The position numbers and the translations under genes are program-made. From positions 62,001 through 126,000 of the forward strand of contig NZ_WBWA01000003.1 of assembly GCF_008932295.1 (NCBI RefSeq): a stretch of DNA of 64,000 nucleotides, in the 5' to 3' direction. Origin of the DNA: Brucella tritici (GTDB lineage: Bacteria; Pseudomonadota; Alphaproteobacteria; Rhizobiales; Rhizobiaceae). Positions 54,427 through 62,624 of this stretch are shown here, in pieces; position 1 is the first letter of the stretch, and every line of letters begins with the position of its first letter. The notes under the pieces were generated by a model that saw nothing but the letters and a program-made list of their open reading frames with translations, ran no database searches and was not told the origin of the DNA.

Positions 54427-54732
54427 ATGCTTCTTATCCGTTGCCCTTATTGCGAGATGGAACGTCCCGAGCTTGAATTCGCCTATGCAGGCGAAGCGCA
54501 TATTGCGCGCCCAGCCGACCCATCGACACTGACCGACGATGAATGGCGCGACTTCCTGTTCACGCGCTCCAATCCGCGCGGCACCCATTATGAGCGCTGG
54601 CGGCATATCAATGGCTGCGGTCGCTTCTTCAATGCGGTGCGCGATACGGTGAGCGACAAGTTTGCAGTGACCTACAAGGCAGGCGAATCCCGTCCTGCTT
54701 TGGCAGAAACTCCGGCTGCGGAGACGAAATAA
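54427..54732 (+). CDS. soxD: Sarcosine oxidase subunit delta
   Basis: SoxD (101 residues) is the small zinc-binding subunit. C6, C9, H60 and C64 (CPYC and HINGC) are the expected zinc ligands. Its stop codon shares its last base with the soxA start (ATAATG), so the subunits are coupled in translation. Confidence 0.95.
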   Translation: MLLIRCPYCEMERPELEFAYAGEAHIARPADPSTLTDDEWRDFLFTRSNPRGTHYERWRHINGCGRFFNAVRDTVSDKFAVTYKAGESRPALAETPAAETK

Positions 54733-57731
54733 TGACCGATATGCGCATTCATAACAAAGGCCGTGTCAACAAGGCCAAGTCCGTTCGGTTCAGCTTCAAC
54801 GGCAAGACCTATTCCGGCTTTGAAGGCGACACGCTGGCATCCGCCATGCTTGCCAATGGCGAGCATCTGGCCGGTCGTTCATTCAAATACCACCGCCCGC
54901 GCGGCATTCTTTCTGCTGGTTCCGAAGAGCCGAATGCGCTGATGGGCGTCTCGCGTGGACCAGGTCGGTTTGAGCCGAACACCCGCGCAACGGTGCTGGA
55001 ACTCTATGATGGTCTCAAGGCCGAAACCCAGAACCATTGGCCGTCGCTGAAGCACGATGTCGGCGCGATCAATGATGCGTTCTACATGTTCTTCTCGGCA
55101 GGCTTTTACTACAAGACCTTCATGTGGCCGAAAAGCTTCTGGAACAAGGTCTATGAGCCTTTCATTCGGGGTGCTGCCGGTCTTGGCAAATCGCCATCCG
55201 AACCGGACCCGGACACCTATGCCAGCCGCTATGCCTTCTGCGATGTACTGGTTGCCGGTGGCGGACCTGCCGGTCTGGCTGCTGCGCTCGAAGCCGCAAA
55301 AAGCGGTGCGAAGGTTATCCTCGTTGACGAGCAGGCGGAATTCGGCGGCTCGCTTCTGTCGGAACCGGAGCCGGTCATCAATGGCCGCGCAAGCTGGGAT
55401 TGGCTCAATGAAACCATAGAAGCGCTCAAGGCCAATCCGAATGTTACGCTTTTGCCGCGCACGACGGCCATTGGCTATTACCATCAAAACATGGTCGGCC
55501 TTTGCGAACGCCTGACCGATCATCAGGCAAAGCCTGCCGCCAATGCACCGCGTGAACGCATGTGGCGCGTGCGCGCAAAACAGGTGGTGCTGGCGCAGGG
55601 CGCGATTGAAAAGCCGCTGGTCTTTGCTGGCAATGACCGTCCCGGCGTGATGCTGGCATCGAGCGCACGCACCTATCTCAATCGCTATGGCGTCAAGGTC
55701 GGCAATCAGGCCGTCGTCGTCACCTCGCATGACAGCGCATGGCTTGCGGCTTTCGATCTCGCGGTCGCAGGCGTCAAGGTTCCTGCCATCATCGATGTGC
55801 GTTCAAGCGTTGCCGACAGCCTTATCAACCGTGCCAAAATGCTCGGCATTGAAACACTGACCGGCTGGACTGTGACGGACACCGGAGGACGCCATCGCGT
55901 GTCGTCGGTCCGCGCTAATCCGGTTTCCAATGGCTCGGTCGGTGCTGCGCGCACGATTGCCTGCGATGTGCTGCTGATGTCGGGCGGGTGGAATCCGAGC
56001 GTGCATCTTTTCTCGCACACGAAAGGCTCGCTCGTCTGGGATGAGGCGCGTCAGATCTATCTGCCGGGCGAACGCACCGAGGAAAGCCGCTGCGCCGGTG
56101 CAGGCAATGGCAATTTCGATCTGCAAGCCGCCTTGCGCGAGGGTGCGGAGGCCGGTGCTGCTGCGGCCTCGGATGCCGGGCATAAGGCCAAGGCATATGA
56201 ATATGCAGTTGCCGGTGACTTCATCTGTGATGGTGTGAGTGTTCGCGAACTGCCAACGGATCGCGATCCGGGCAAGGCCAAGGCTTTCATCGATTTCCAG
56301 AACGATGTGACCGCCAAGGATATTCGTCTGGCCGTGCGCGAGGGGTTTCATTCCATCGAGCACGTCAAGCGCTATACCACCAATGGCATGGCGACCGATC
56401 AGGGCAAGACCTCCAACATCAATGGTCTGGCCGTTGCCGCTGACGCATTGAAGCGTCCAACGCCGCAGGTTGGTCTCACCACCTTCCGCCCGCCTTACAC
56501 GCCGACGACCTTTGGTGCTTTCTGCGGTTATAATCGCGGCAAGCTGTTCGATGTCACGCGCAAGACGCCAATTGATAGCTGGGCCGAACAGCACGGTGCA
56601 GCTTTCGAGCCGGTCTCGCTGTGGCGCCGCGCATGGTACTTCCCGAAAGCGGGCGAAGACATGCATCAGGCCGTGGCGCGTGAATGCAAGGCGACCCGCC
56701 AGTCGCTCGGCATGTTTGATGCCTCCACCCTTGGCAAGATCGAAGTAGTCGGCCCGGATGCGGCCGAATTCATGAACCGCATGTACACCAACCCATGGAC
56801 GAAACTTGGCGTCGGGCGCTGCCGTTATGGGCTGCTGCTTGGCGAAGATGGCTTCATCCGCGATGACGGTGTTGTCGGTCGTCTGACGCAGGATCGCTTC
56901 CATGTGACGACCACAACCGGCGGTGCCGCGCGTGTTCTCAACATGATGGAAGATTATCTCCAGACCGAATGGCCGGAGCTGAAAGTCTCATTGACCTCGA
57001 CCACCGAACAGTGGGCAGTGGTCGCAATCAATGGCCCGAATGCGCGCAAGCTCATCGAACCGATGGTCGAAGGTCTGGATATTTCGGACGAAGCCTTCCC
57101 GCATATGTCGGTGGCGGAATGCACATTCCTTGGTGTGCCGGCGCGTCTGTTCCGCATGAGCTTCACCGGCGAGCTGGGCTTCGAAATCAACGTGCCTGCG
57201 CGGTATGGCCTGTCACTCTGGAAGGCGCTTTATGAGGCTGGCCAGCAATATGACATCACGCCTTACGGCACCGAAACCATGCACGTTCTGCGCGCTGAAA
57301 AGGGCTATATCATCGTCGGTCAGGACACTGACGGCACGGTAACGCCGGATGATGCCAGCCTTGGCTGGGCGATTGGCAAGCAGAAGCCGGATTTCGTCGG
57401 CAAGCGTTCGCTGGCGCGTCCGGATATGCTGAAATCAGATCGCAAGCATCTCGTGGGCCTGCTCACCAACGATCCGAAGCTGGTGCTGGAAGAAGGTGCG
57501 CAGATTGTCGTTGATCCAAAACAGGCGCTGCCAATGACCATGCTTGGCCATGTCACGTCGTCCTATTGGAGCGAGACGCTTGGTCGTTCCATAGCCATGG
57601 CCGTGGTATCAGGCGGCAAGGACCGGATGGGTGAAACGCTTTATATGCCGATGCCTGACGGTAGCGTGCATGAAGCGGTTGTTTCGGGCATGGTCTTCTA
57701 TGACCCCGAAGGCAAGAAACTGAACGGATAA
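54732..57731 (+). CDS. soxA: Sarcosine oxidase subunit alpha
   Basis: SoxA (999 residues) is the large subunit. The N-terminal part has a 2Fe-2S-ferredoxin-like plug region and an NAD-binding oxidoreductase domain (VLVAGGGPAGLAAALEAAKSG near 175-195). The C-terminal third, from about 600, is a glycine-cleavage T-protein-like domain that binds tetrahydrofolate (FTGELGFEINVPARYG). It holds NAD and carries the folate-dependent step that captures formaldehyde. No folate enzymes such as purU or glyA are found beside the operon, unlike in some relatives. Confidence 0.96.
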   Translation: MTDMRIHNKGRVNKAKSVRFSFNGKTYSGFEGDTLASAMLANGEHLAGRSFKYHRPRGILSAGSEEPNALMGVSRGPGRFEPNTRATVLELYDGLKAETQNHWPSLKHDVGAINDAFYMFFSAGFYYKTFMWPKSFWNKVYEPFIRGAAGLGKSPSEPDPDTYASRYAFCDVLVAGGGPAGLAAALEAAKSGAKVILVDEQAEFGGSLLSEPEPVINGRASWDWLNETIEALKANPNVTLLPRTTAIGYYHQNMVGLCERLTDHQAKPAANAPRERMWRVRAKQVVLAQGAIEKPLVFAGNDRPGVMLASSARTYLNRYGVKVGNQAVVVTSHDSAWLAAFDLAVAGVKVPAIIDVRSSVADSLINRAKMLGIETLTGWTVTDTGGRHRVSSVRANPVSNGSVGAARTIACDVLLMSGGWNPSVHLFSHTKGSLVWDEARQIYLPGERTEESRCAGAGNGNFDLQAALREGAEAGAAAASDAGHKAKAYEYAVAGDFICDGVSVRELPTDRDPGKAKAFIDFQNDVTAKDIRLAVREGFHSIEHVKRYTTNGMATDQGKTSNINGLAVAADALKRPTPQVGLTTFRPPYTPTTFGAFCGYNRGKLFDVTRKTPIDSWAEQHGAAFEPVSLWRRAWYFPKAGEDMHQAVARECKATRQSLGMFDASTLGKIEVVGPDAAEFMNRMYTNPWTKLGVGRCRYGLLLGEDGFIRDDGVVGRLTQDRFHVTTTTGGAARVLNMMEDYLQTEWPELKVSLTSTTEQWAVVAINGPNARKLIEPMVEGLDISDEAFPHMSVAECTFLGVPARLFRMSFTGELGFEINVPARYGLSLWKALYEAGQQYDITPYGTETMHVLRAEKGYIIVGQDTDGTVTPDDASLGWAIGKQKPDFVGKRSLARPDMLKSDRKHLVGLLTNDPKLVLEEGAQIVVDPKQALPMTMLGHVTSSYWSETLGRSIAMAVVSGGKDRMGETLYMPMPDGSVHEAVVSGMVFYDPEGKKLNG

Positions 57732-57741
57732 GGATTGAACC

Positions 57742-58284
57742 ATGCTTGTTGAGACAAAACCTTATTCGAACCGCAAGGTCGTCATTTCCGGTCGCCTGGA
57801 AATCCATGCCGCCGATGACGCCGCCCGCTTCATCCTGCGCATTGTTCCGGCAAAACTCGCCTTGGCTGAAAAGGCACTGGGCGCAAAAATCCCGGCCAGG
57901 ATCGGCGGTCTTACGCGCACCGGCGATATTGCTGTCGCCTGTATCGGACCGGATGAATGGTATATCTGGGCCGAGGAAGCCAAGGGCGCAGATATCGTGC
58001 AGGCCTTTGCCAAGCTTTATGAAACGGAGCCTCATAGCCTCACTGAGGTTAGCCATCGGGAAACCGGCATCGACATTACAGGCCCCAAGGCCGAATGGCT
58101 GTTGAATGCTGCTTCCCCGCTTGATCTTTCGCAGATGAAGGCTCCGGGTGCTGCCCGCACGATCTTCGATCATGCCCAGATCATTCTGTTGAAGTGGGAT
58201 GCCGATCACTACCGGATCGAAGTGTGGAACTCATTTGCAGATCACGTCTGGACCTTGCTGGAACTGGCCAGCAACGAAGTTTAA
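57742..58284 (+). CDS. soxG: Sarcosine oxidase subunit gamma
   Basis: SoxG (180 residues) is the gamma subunit, with the fold of the N-terminal part of T-protein. CIGPDEWYIWAEE and SHRETGIDITGPKAEWLLNAASPLDL are recognisable family segments. It ends the operon and is followed by a long perfect palindrome that serves as terminator. Confidence 0.94.
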   Translation: MLVETKPYSNRKVVISGRLEIHAADDAARFILRIVPAKLALAEKALGAKIPARIGGLTRTGDIAVACIGPDEWYIWAEEAKGADIVQAFAKLYETEPHSLTEVSHRETGIDITGPKAEWLLNAASPLDLSQMKAPGAARTIFDHAQIILLKWDADHYRIEVWNSFADHVWTLLELASNEV

Positions 58285-58308
58285 CACGCAATCCCATTTA
58301 TCAAATCA

Positions 58309-58350
58309 GAACACAAAAACGCCGCCCAACCGGGCGGCGTTTTTGTGTTC
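58309..58350 (+). terminator. Terminator of soxBDAG
   Basis: A perfect 19-pair stem (58309-58327 against 58332-58350) with loop AACC includes CGCCGCCC/GGGCGGCG and A/T-rich outer parts. The A-rich and T-rich arms make it effective in both directions. It begins 24 bases after soxG. Confidence 0.95.
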
Positions 58351-58385
58351 TGCCCCCAATTTCAGTCTTGCCTTCCATAAATCCA

Positions 58386-58408
58386 TATGTGAAGACTATA
58401 TTCACATA
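58386..58408. promoter_or_regulatory. Palindromic operator upstream of the CoA-transferase gene
   Basis: TATGTGAA (58386-58393) and TTCACATA (58401-58408) are perfect eight-base arms separated by seven bases. It lies 28 bases before the CoA-transferase start. The IclR regulator at 61675 is the obvious candidate partner; that link is inferred. Confidence 0.6.
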
Positions 58409-58435
58409 AGAAATTCATGAGGAGGGAATTTCCCG

Positions 58436-59593
58436 ATGTCGGAAAGCGAACTGCCGCTGAGCGGGCTTGTTGTTGTCGATATGAGCCAGTTTCTGTCGGG
58501 GCCTTATTGCTCGTTGCGCCTGATGGATCTGGGCGCGCGCGTTATCAAGATTGAACGGCCCGATGGTGGCGATCTCTCGCGCAGGCTTTATCTGAGCGAC
58601 ACGGAGATCGGCGGTGATTCCACGATTTTTCATGCCATCAATCGCGGCAAGGACAGCCTTGCGATCGACCTCAAAAATCCTGACGATCTGGCAGCATTGA
58701 AAAAGCTTCTCACTCAGGCCGATGTGCTCATCCAGAACTTCCGTCCCGGTGTCATCAAGCGTCTTGGTCTCGATTACGAGGCAGCCAAAGAAATCAATCC
58801 GCGTCTCGTCTATGCATCGATCAGCGGCTATGGCGAAGAAGGGCCATGGGTCGGACGTCCCGGACAGGATCTGCTGGCGCAGGCGCGCTCGGGCCTCATG
58901 TGGCTGAATGGCGATGAAGGGCAGGGGCCTGTGCCCTTCGGTCTTGCTGTTGCCGATATGCTGGCAGGGGCTGCGGCCGCACAGGGAATTCTCGCAGCGC
59001 TGGTTCGCCGCGGCATCACCAATAAAGGCTCGCATGTCGAAACCAGCCTTCTCGAAGCGCTGGTTGATTTTCAGTTTGAAGTGCTGACCACCCACCTTAA
59101 CGATGGCCGTCGTCTGCCAAAGCGTTCCGATTTCCGCAGTGCCCACGCCTATCTCGCAGCACCTTACGGTGTCTATCCGGCAGCGGACGGTTATCTCGCA
59201 ATCGCCATGATGCCGATTGCGAAACTGGCGCCACTGTTGGAAGCGGATACGCTCATCCCGTTTGCCGATGATCCCAAAAGCGCTTTTGCCAAACGCGATG
59301 AGATCAAGCGGCTGATTGCTGCCCGCATTGCCGAGAAGACCGTCGATGAATGGCTCGCCATTCTGGAACCTGCCGATATCTGGTGCGCCCGCGTTCTCAA
59401 CTGGGAAGAATTGCTCGCAAGCGAAGGTTTTTTGACCCTCGACATGCTCCAGACGGTGACGCGTGAGGATGATGTTTCCATCACCACGACACGTTCGCCG
59501 CTGCGCATCAACGGACAGCGCCCGAAGGTGGCGCGCGCCGCACCGCGCATTGGCGAAAATAGCGAGCAAATACGCGAGGAGTTCGGTCTATGA
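58436..59593 (+). CDS. Class III CoA-transferase (CaiB/BaiF family)
   Basis: The protein has 385 residues of the formyl-CoA:oxalate CoA-transferase type, in which two chains interlock. LVVVDMSQFLSGPYCSLRLMDLGARVIKIERPDGGD and NRGKDSLAIDLKNPDD are typical, and the catalytic aspartate lies in the G(R)PGQDLLAQARSGLMWL region. It moves CoA between a donor thioester and an organic acid. The substrate is unknown. GGAGGG precedes the ATG. The stop overlaps the next start (ATGA), an arrangement that argues the two proteins work together. Confidence 0.93.
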   Translation: MSESELPLSGLVVVDMSQFLSGPYCSLRLMDLGARVIKIERPDGGDLSRRLYLSDTEIGGDSTIFHAINRGKDSLAIDLKNPDDLAALKKLLTQADVLIQNFRPGVIKRLGLDYEAAKEINPRLVYASISGYGEEGPWVGRPGQDLLAQARSGLMWLNGDEGQGPVPFGLAVADMLAGAAAAQGILAALVRRGITNKGSHVETSLLEALVDFQFEVLTTHLNDGRRLPKRSDFRSAHAYLAAPYGVYPAADGYLAIAMMPIAKLAPLLEADTLIPFADDPKSAFAKRDEIKRLIAARIAEKTVDEWLAILEPADIWCARVLNWEELLASEGFLTLDMLQTVTREDDVSITTTRSPLRINGQRPKVARAAPRIGENSEQIREEFGL

Positions 59594-60714
59594 GCAAGAT
59601 CAAGCTTAAAGGCATGACCTGGAGCCACCCGCGCGGTTACGATCCGATGGTTGCAGGCGCCGAACAATGGCTCGCGGACAAAGGCGTTGAAATCGCGTGG
59701 GAAAAGCGGTCGCTACAGGATTTCGAGACCTTCCCGGTCGAGGAGTTGGCACGCAATTTCGATATGATCGTGATCGACCATCCGCATGTGGGCCAGATCA
59801 CCAAGGAAGGCTGTCTGCTGCCGCTTGATGTGCCGGGCCGCGAAGCCGAACTGAAAGCGCTGGCCGACGGTTCGGTCGGTCAATCCTTCCCAAGCTATAA
59901 CTGGCAGGGGCGGCAATGGGCATTTCCGCTGGATGCGGCCACGCAGGTTCAGGCGTGGCGTCCCGATCTCATGGACAAGCCAGCCACCTCATGGGGCGAG
60001 GTGCTGCGTCTTGCCCGCGCCGGGAAAGTTCTGCTGCCACTGCGCTCGCCGCATTCGCTGATGTGCTTTTATACACTCGTTGCCAATGCCGGAACGCCTT
60101 GCGCGGTCGAAGGCGAGCTGATCTCTGTCGAGGACGGCTCACAAGCTTTCGAGCAACTGCGCGAGATTGCTTCGCTGGTTAAGCCTGAATGTTTCGGCAT
60201 GGACCCGATTGCCGTGTTCGAGGAAATGGCAAATCCAGAATCCGAAATCGCGTGCTCGCCGTTGATCTATGGCTATGTGAATTATGCCATGCCGGGCTTC
60301 CGCGACCGCCTGATCCGCTTTGCCGATATTCCAGCGGGCGCGGCGGGTGTTGCAGGATCGGCTCTGGGTGGCACGGGTATTGCGGTTTCAGCCTTCAGCA
60401 AACATCCTGAAGCCGCTATCGATTTTGCCTATTGGATTGCAAGCGGTGACGTTCAGAAAGGGCTTTACGCGGCGTCCAACGGTCAGCCGGGACATGCGAC
60501 AGCCTGGGAAGATGACACTGTGAATGCGGCGACGTCCGACTTCTATCGCGACACGCGTGCAACGCTGGAAGGCGCATGGGTGCGTCCGCGTCACGATGGC
60601 TATATGCCGTTTCAGGAAGCGGCTTCCGAGCGTATCAACAAGGGCTTGCTGGACAATGAGAAGGCGGAAGATGTTATTGCCGATCTAAACCGGCTTTTCC
60701 GCGAAAGCTTCTGA
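59590..60714 (+). CDS. Solute-binding-protein fold without signal peptide
   Basis: The protein has 374 residues and resembles family 1 extracellular solute-binding proteins (MalE type). DMIVIDHPHVGQITKEGCLLPLD, KGLYAASNGQPGHATAW and the C-terminal EDVIADLNRLFRESF are visible family-like parts. The N terminus (MSKIKLKGMTWSHPRGYDP) is not hydrophobic, so no export signal is present and the protein should stay in the cytosol. No upstream in-frame start could add one, because the gene overlaps the CoA-transferase by four bases. It may bind the pathway substrate or serve as an enzyme subunit; I know of no proven role. No permease or ATPase gene is adjacent. Confidence 0.85.
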   Translation: MSKIKLKGMTWSHPRGYDPMVAGAEQWLADKGVEIAWEKRSLQDFETFPVEELARNFDMIVIDHPHVGQITKEGCLLPLDVPGREAELKALADGSVGQSFPSYNWQGRQWAFPLDAATQVQAWRPDLMDKPATSWGEVLRLARAGKVLLPLRSPHSLMCFYTLVANAGTPCAVEGELISVEDGSQAFEQLREIASLVKPECFGMDPIAVFEEMANPESEIACSPLIYGYVNYAMPGFRDRLIRFADIPAGAAGVAGSALGGTGIAVSAFSKHPEAAIDFAYWIASGDVQKGLYAASNGQPGHATAWEDDTVNAATSDFYRDTRATLEGAWVRPRHDGYMPFQEAASERINKGLLDNEKAEDVIADLNRLFRESF

Positions 60715-60726
60715 TCAATAATGTTT

Positions 60727-60749
60727 GGCTGGCGAGAAACTCGCCAGCC
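60727..60749. terminator. Bidirectional terminator
   Basis: GGCTGGCGAG (60727-60736), loop AAA, and CTCGCCAGCC (60740-60749) form a perfect ten-pair stem followed by TTTAAGTTT. It separates two converging genes. Confidence 0.85.
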
Positions 60750-60756
60750 TTTAAGT

Positions 60757-61605
60757 TTAAAGTTTCCAGAGACGCGTTGCATTCTCGGAGAGAAGCAGCG
60801 CTTTTTCGTCTTCGCTGCACCCTTCAAGAAGCGCATGGGTTGTTGCTACCCATGTTGAAAGACCTGCATCGATATTGCTCGCCAGTGTGCAGACCGGCCA
60901 GTCGCTTCCCCACACAATCCGCTCCCAGCCGAAGGATTGAATGACATGCTCCACATAGGGGCGCACGGTGTCGACAGTCCAGCTTTCAGCATCGGCATAG
61001 GCAACCACACCGGAAATCTTTGCCGTCACATTGTCGTGCTGCGCAATCTCGGTAATGCCCTTCTGCCAGACTTCCAGCGCACCTGACTTGATGTCCGGAA
61101 CGCCGCAATGATCGAGCACGAATTGCACGTCCGGCGCTAGATCGGCCAGTGCCGTCACCTTGTCGATCTGGTGCGGGAGCGTGCAGAGATCGAAGGTCAG
61201 GCCGGTGCCTTCCAGCCGCTTGATATTCTCGCGGAAAAGAGCACCCTCGGAAACGTCGTCAGGCACGACATGCAGCACGCGGCGAAAGCCTTTGACGAAA
61301 GAATTGCTGCGCTGTTGTTCCAGATATTCCGCGAATCCCGGCTCTTCCGGGCGGCACGAGGCGATTGCACCCTTGATGAAACCGCCCGATCTTCTGGAAA
61401 TCTCCTGAATGTGGTCCGTTTCAGCCTGAATGGCATCAGCCGCCACATCCACTTCCATATGCAGCGCCGCCTTGATGCCGCAGCGCTCAGCCTGCTTCCG
61501 ATAGGTCTCAAACAGAAAGTCGCGGTCGAGCGCCGGTACATCCCCCAGCCATGGGTAAGCCAACGCGCTTTTGTCTATCAGATGCAGATGGGTATCGATA
61601 ATCAT
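60757..61605 (-). CDS. Amidohydrolase-2 family lactonase-like protein
   Basis: The protein has 282 residues of the amidohydrolase family that contains fuconolactonase and rhamnonolactonase. The N-terminal IIDTHLHL provides the HxH pair, VLDHCGVPD the later histidine, and IVWGSDWPVC the metal-ligand aspartate. Members hydrolyse sugar lactones or 2-pyrone-4,6-dicarboxylate. The ATG at 61605 is chosen because GGAGGAGAG lies just upstream; the longer form from 61635 is less likely. The cluster suggests the substrate is a lactone or acid handled by the CoA-transferase, which is inference. Confidence 0.88.
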   Translation of the reverse strand: MIIDTHLHLIDKSALAYPWLGDVPALDRDFLFETYRKQAERCGIKAALHMEVDVAADAIQAETDHIQEISRRSGGFIKGAIASCRPEEPGFAEYLEQQRSNSFVKGFRRVLHVVPDDVSEGALFRENIKRLEGTGLTFDLCTLPHQIDKVTALADLAPDVQFVLDHCGVPDIKSGALEVWQKGITEIAQHDNVTAKISGVVAYADAESWTVDTVRPYVEHVIQSFGWERIVWGSDWPVCTLASNIDAGLSTWVATTHALLEGCSEDEKALLLSENATRLWKL

Positions 61606-61674
61606 GAAAACTCTCCTCCGATGCCATACTTTCAAAAAAGAAGAGAGTTTTCAAATAAGAATTATCGGCATTGC

Positions 61675-62469
61675 TTAGTCGGTTGCCCCGATGTCGGAAC
61701 CAACCAGTTTCGACAGGTCTTTGACGGTCTTTTGAAGCAGGCTGATGGTTTGCGTAATGTCGGGTGCTGAAGCTGAATTGACGAGTGTTACGTAAGGACA
61801 GGTCAGTGAGGCAATGCATGTGCCATCCGGGCCGAGAATCGGGGCCGAGAGGTTGTAGACGCCTGCCACCTGAGCGCTGGGCATCATTTCATAGCCGCGT
61901 TCGCGAATCTGGTCGAGGCGCTCGTAGAAACTCTCATCGAGCTTCACGGTTTCACCGTCTTTCGCATATTCGGCAATCATCATCTTGCGTTCTTCCGGGG
62001 ATCGGAAGGCGAGAAGCACATGGCCGGAACCGGTGTCGAACAGGCTGATATGCGAACCGACGCGGATTGAAATGCCCCAGTAATCCGGAGCTTCCTGCTG
62101 TGCAATGACGACAACAGATCCCCGGTCAAACACGGCAAGCTGGTTGGCCTGCTTCGAACGATCGGCAAGTTCACGCATGAAAGGCGTGGCAAAGGATGCA
62201 AGTCTGCGCACCGGTGCATGAAGATGTGCAAGACCGAACAGCTTGAGCGTCAGTGAATAGCGGTCGCCCTCAAGCTTGGTCACGTAACCGCGCTTCACCA
62301 GACGGTCGAGCATCCGGTAAAACTCGTTGGGGCTGCGGTCGAGGTGCTTGGCAATTTCTGCCTGTGTCAGCCCGCCATCCACGCTCGCAAGCAGTTCCAG
62401 AATATCCAGTCCCTTGTCCAGCGCCGGGGCGCGATAGCGATCGTCTGTTTCCAAGTTGGCTCCCCTCAT
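61675..62469 (-). CDS. IclR-family transcriptional regulator
   Basis: The protein has 264 residues with an N-terminal winged helix (about 15-75, DILELLASVDGGLTQAEIAKHLDRSPNEFYRMLDRLVKRGYV) and a C-terminal GAF-like effector domain (about 90-255) with ISIRVGSHISLFDTGSGHVLLAF. IclR-family proteins commonly control aromatic or organic-acid catabolism. It lies between the amidohydrolase gene and a divergent binding-protein gene and is the likely local regulator of both arms of the cluster. Confidence 0.93.
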   Translation of the reverse strand: MRGANLETDDRYRAPALDKGLDILELLASVDGGLTQAEIAKHLDRSPNEFYRMLDRLVKRGYVTKLEGDRYSLTLKLFGLAHLHAPVRRLASFATPFMRELADRSKQANQLAVFDRGSVVVIAQQEAPDYWGISIRVGSHISLFDTGSGHVLLAFRSPEERKMMIAEYAKDGETVKLDESFYERLDQIRERGYEMMPSAQVAGVYNLSAPILGPDGTCIASLTCPYVTLVNSASAPDITQTISLLQKTVKDLSKLVGSDIGATD

Positions 62470-62624
62470 GAATATTCCCCTTCATATACGAACAGTCGTG
62501 AATGCGAAAGTCGCAAATGTGCGGAAACTCGCCTTGACCGGTTTTGAATAATATGTTTGCATATAAATACCAAATTCACAATTGGGGGCGGACCGGGGAA
62601 ATGTCCGTCGTGAGGAGGAGAAGC

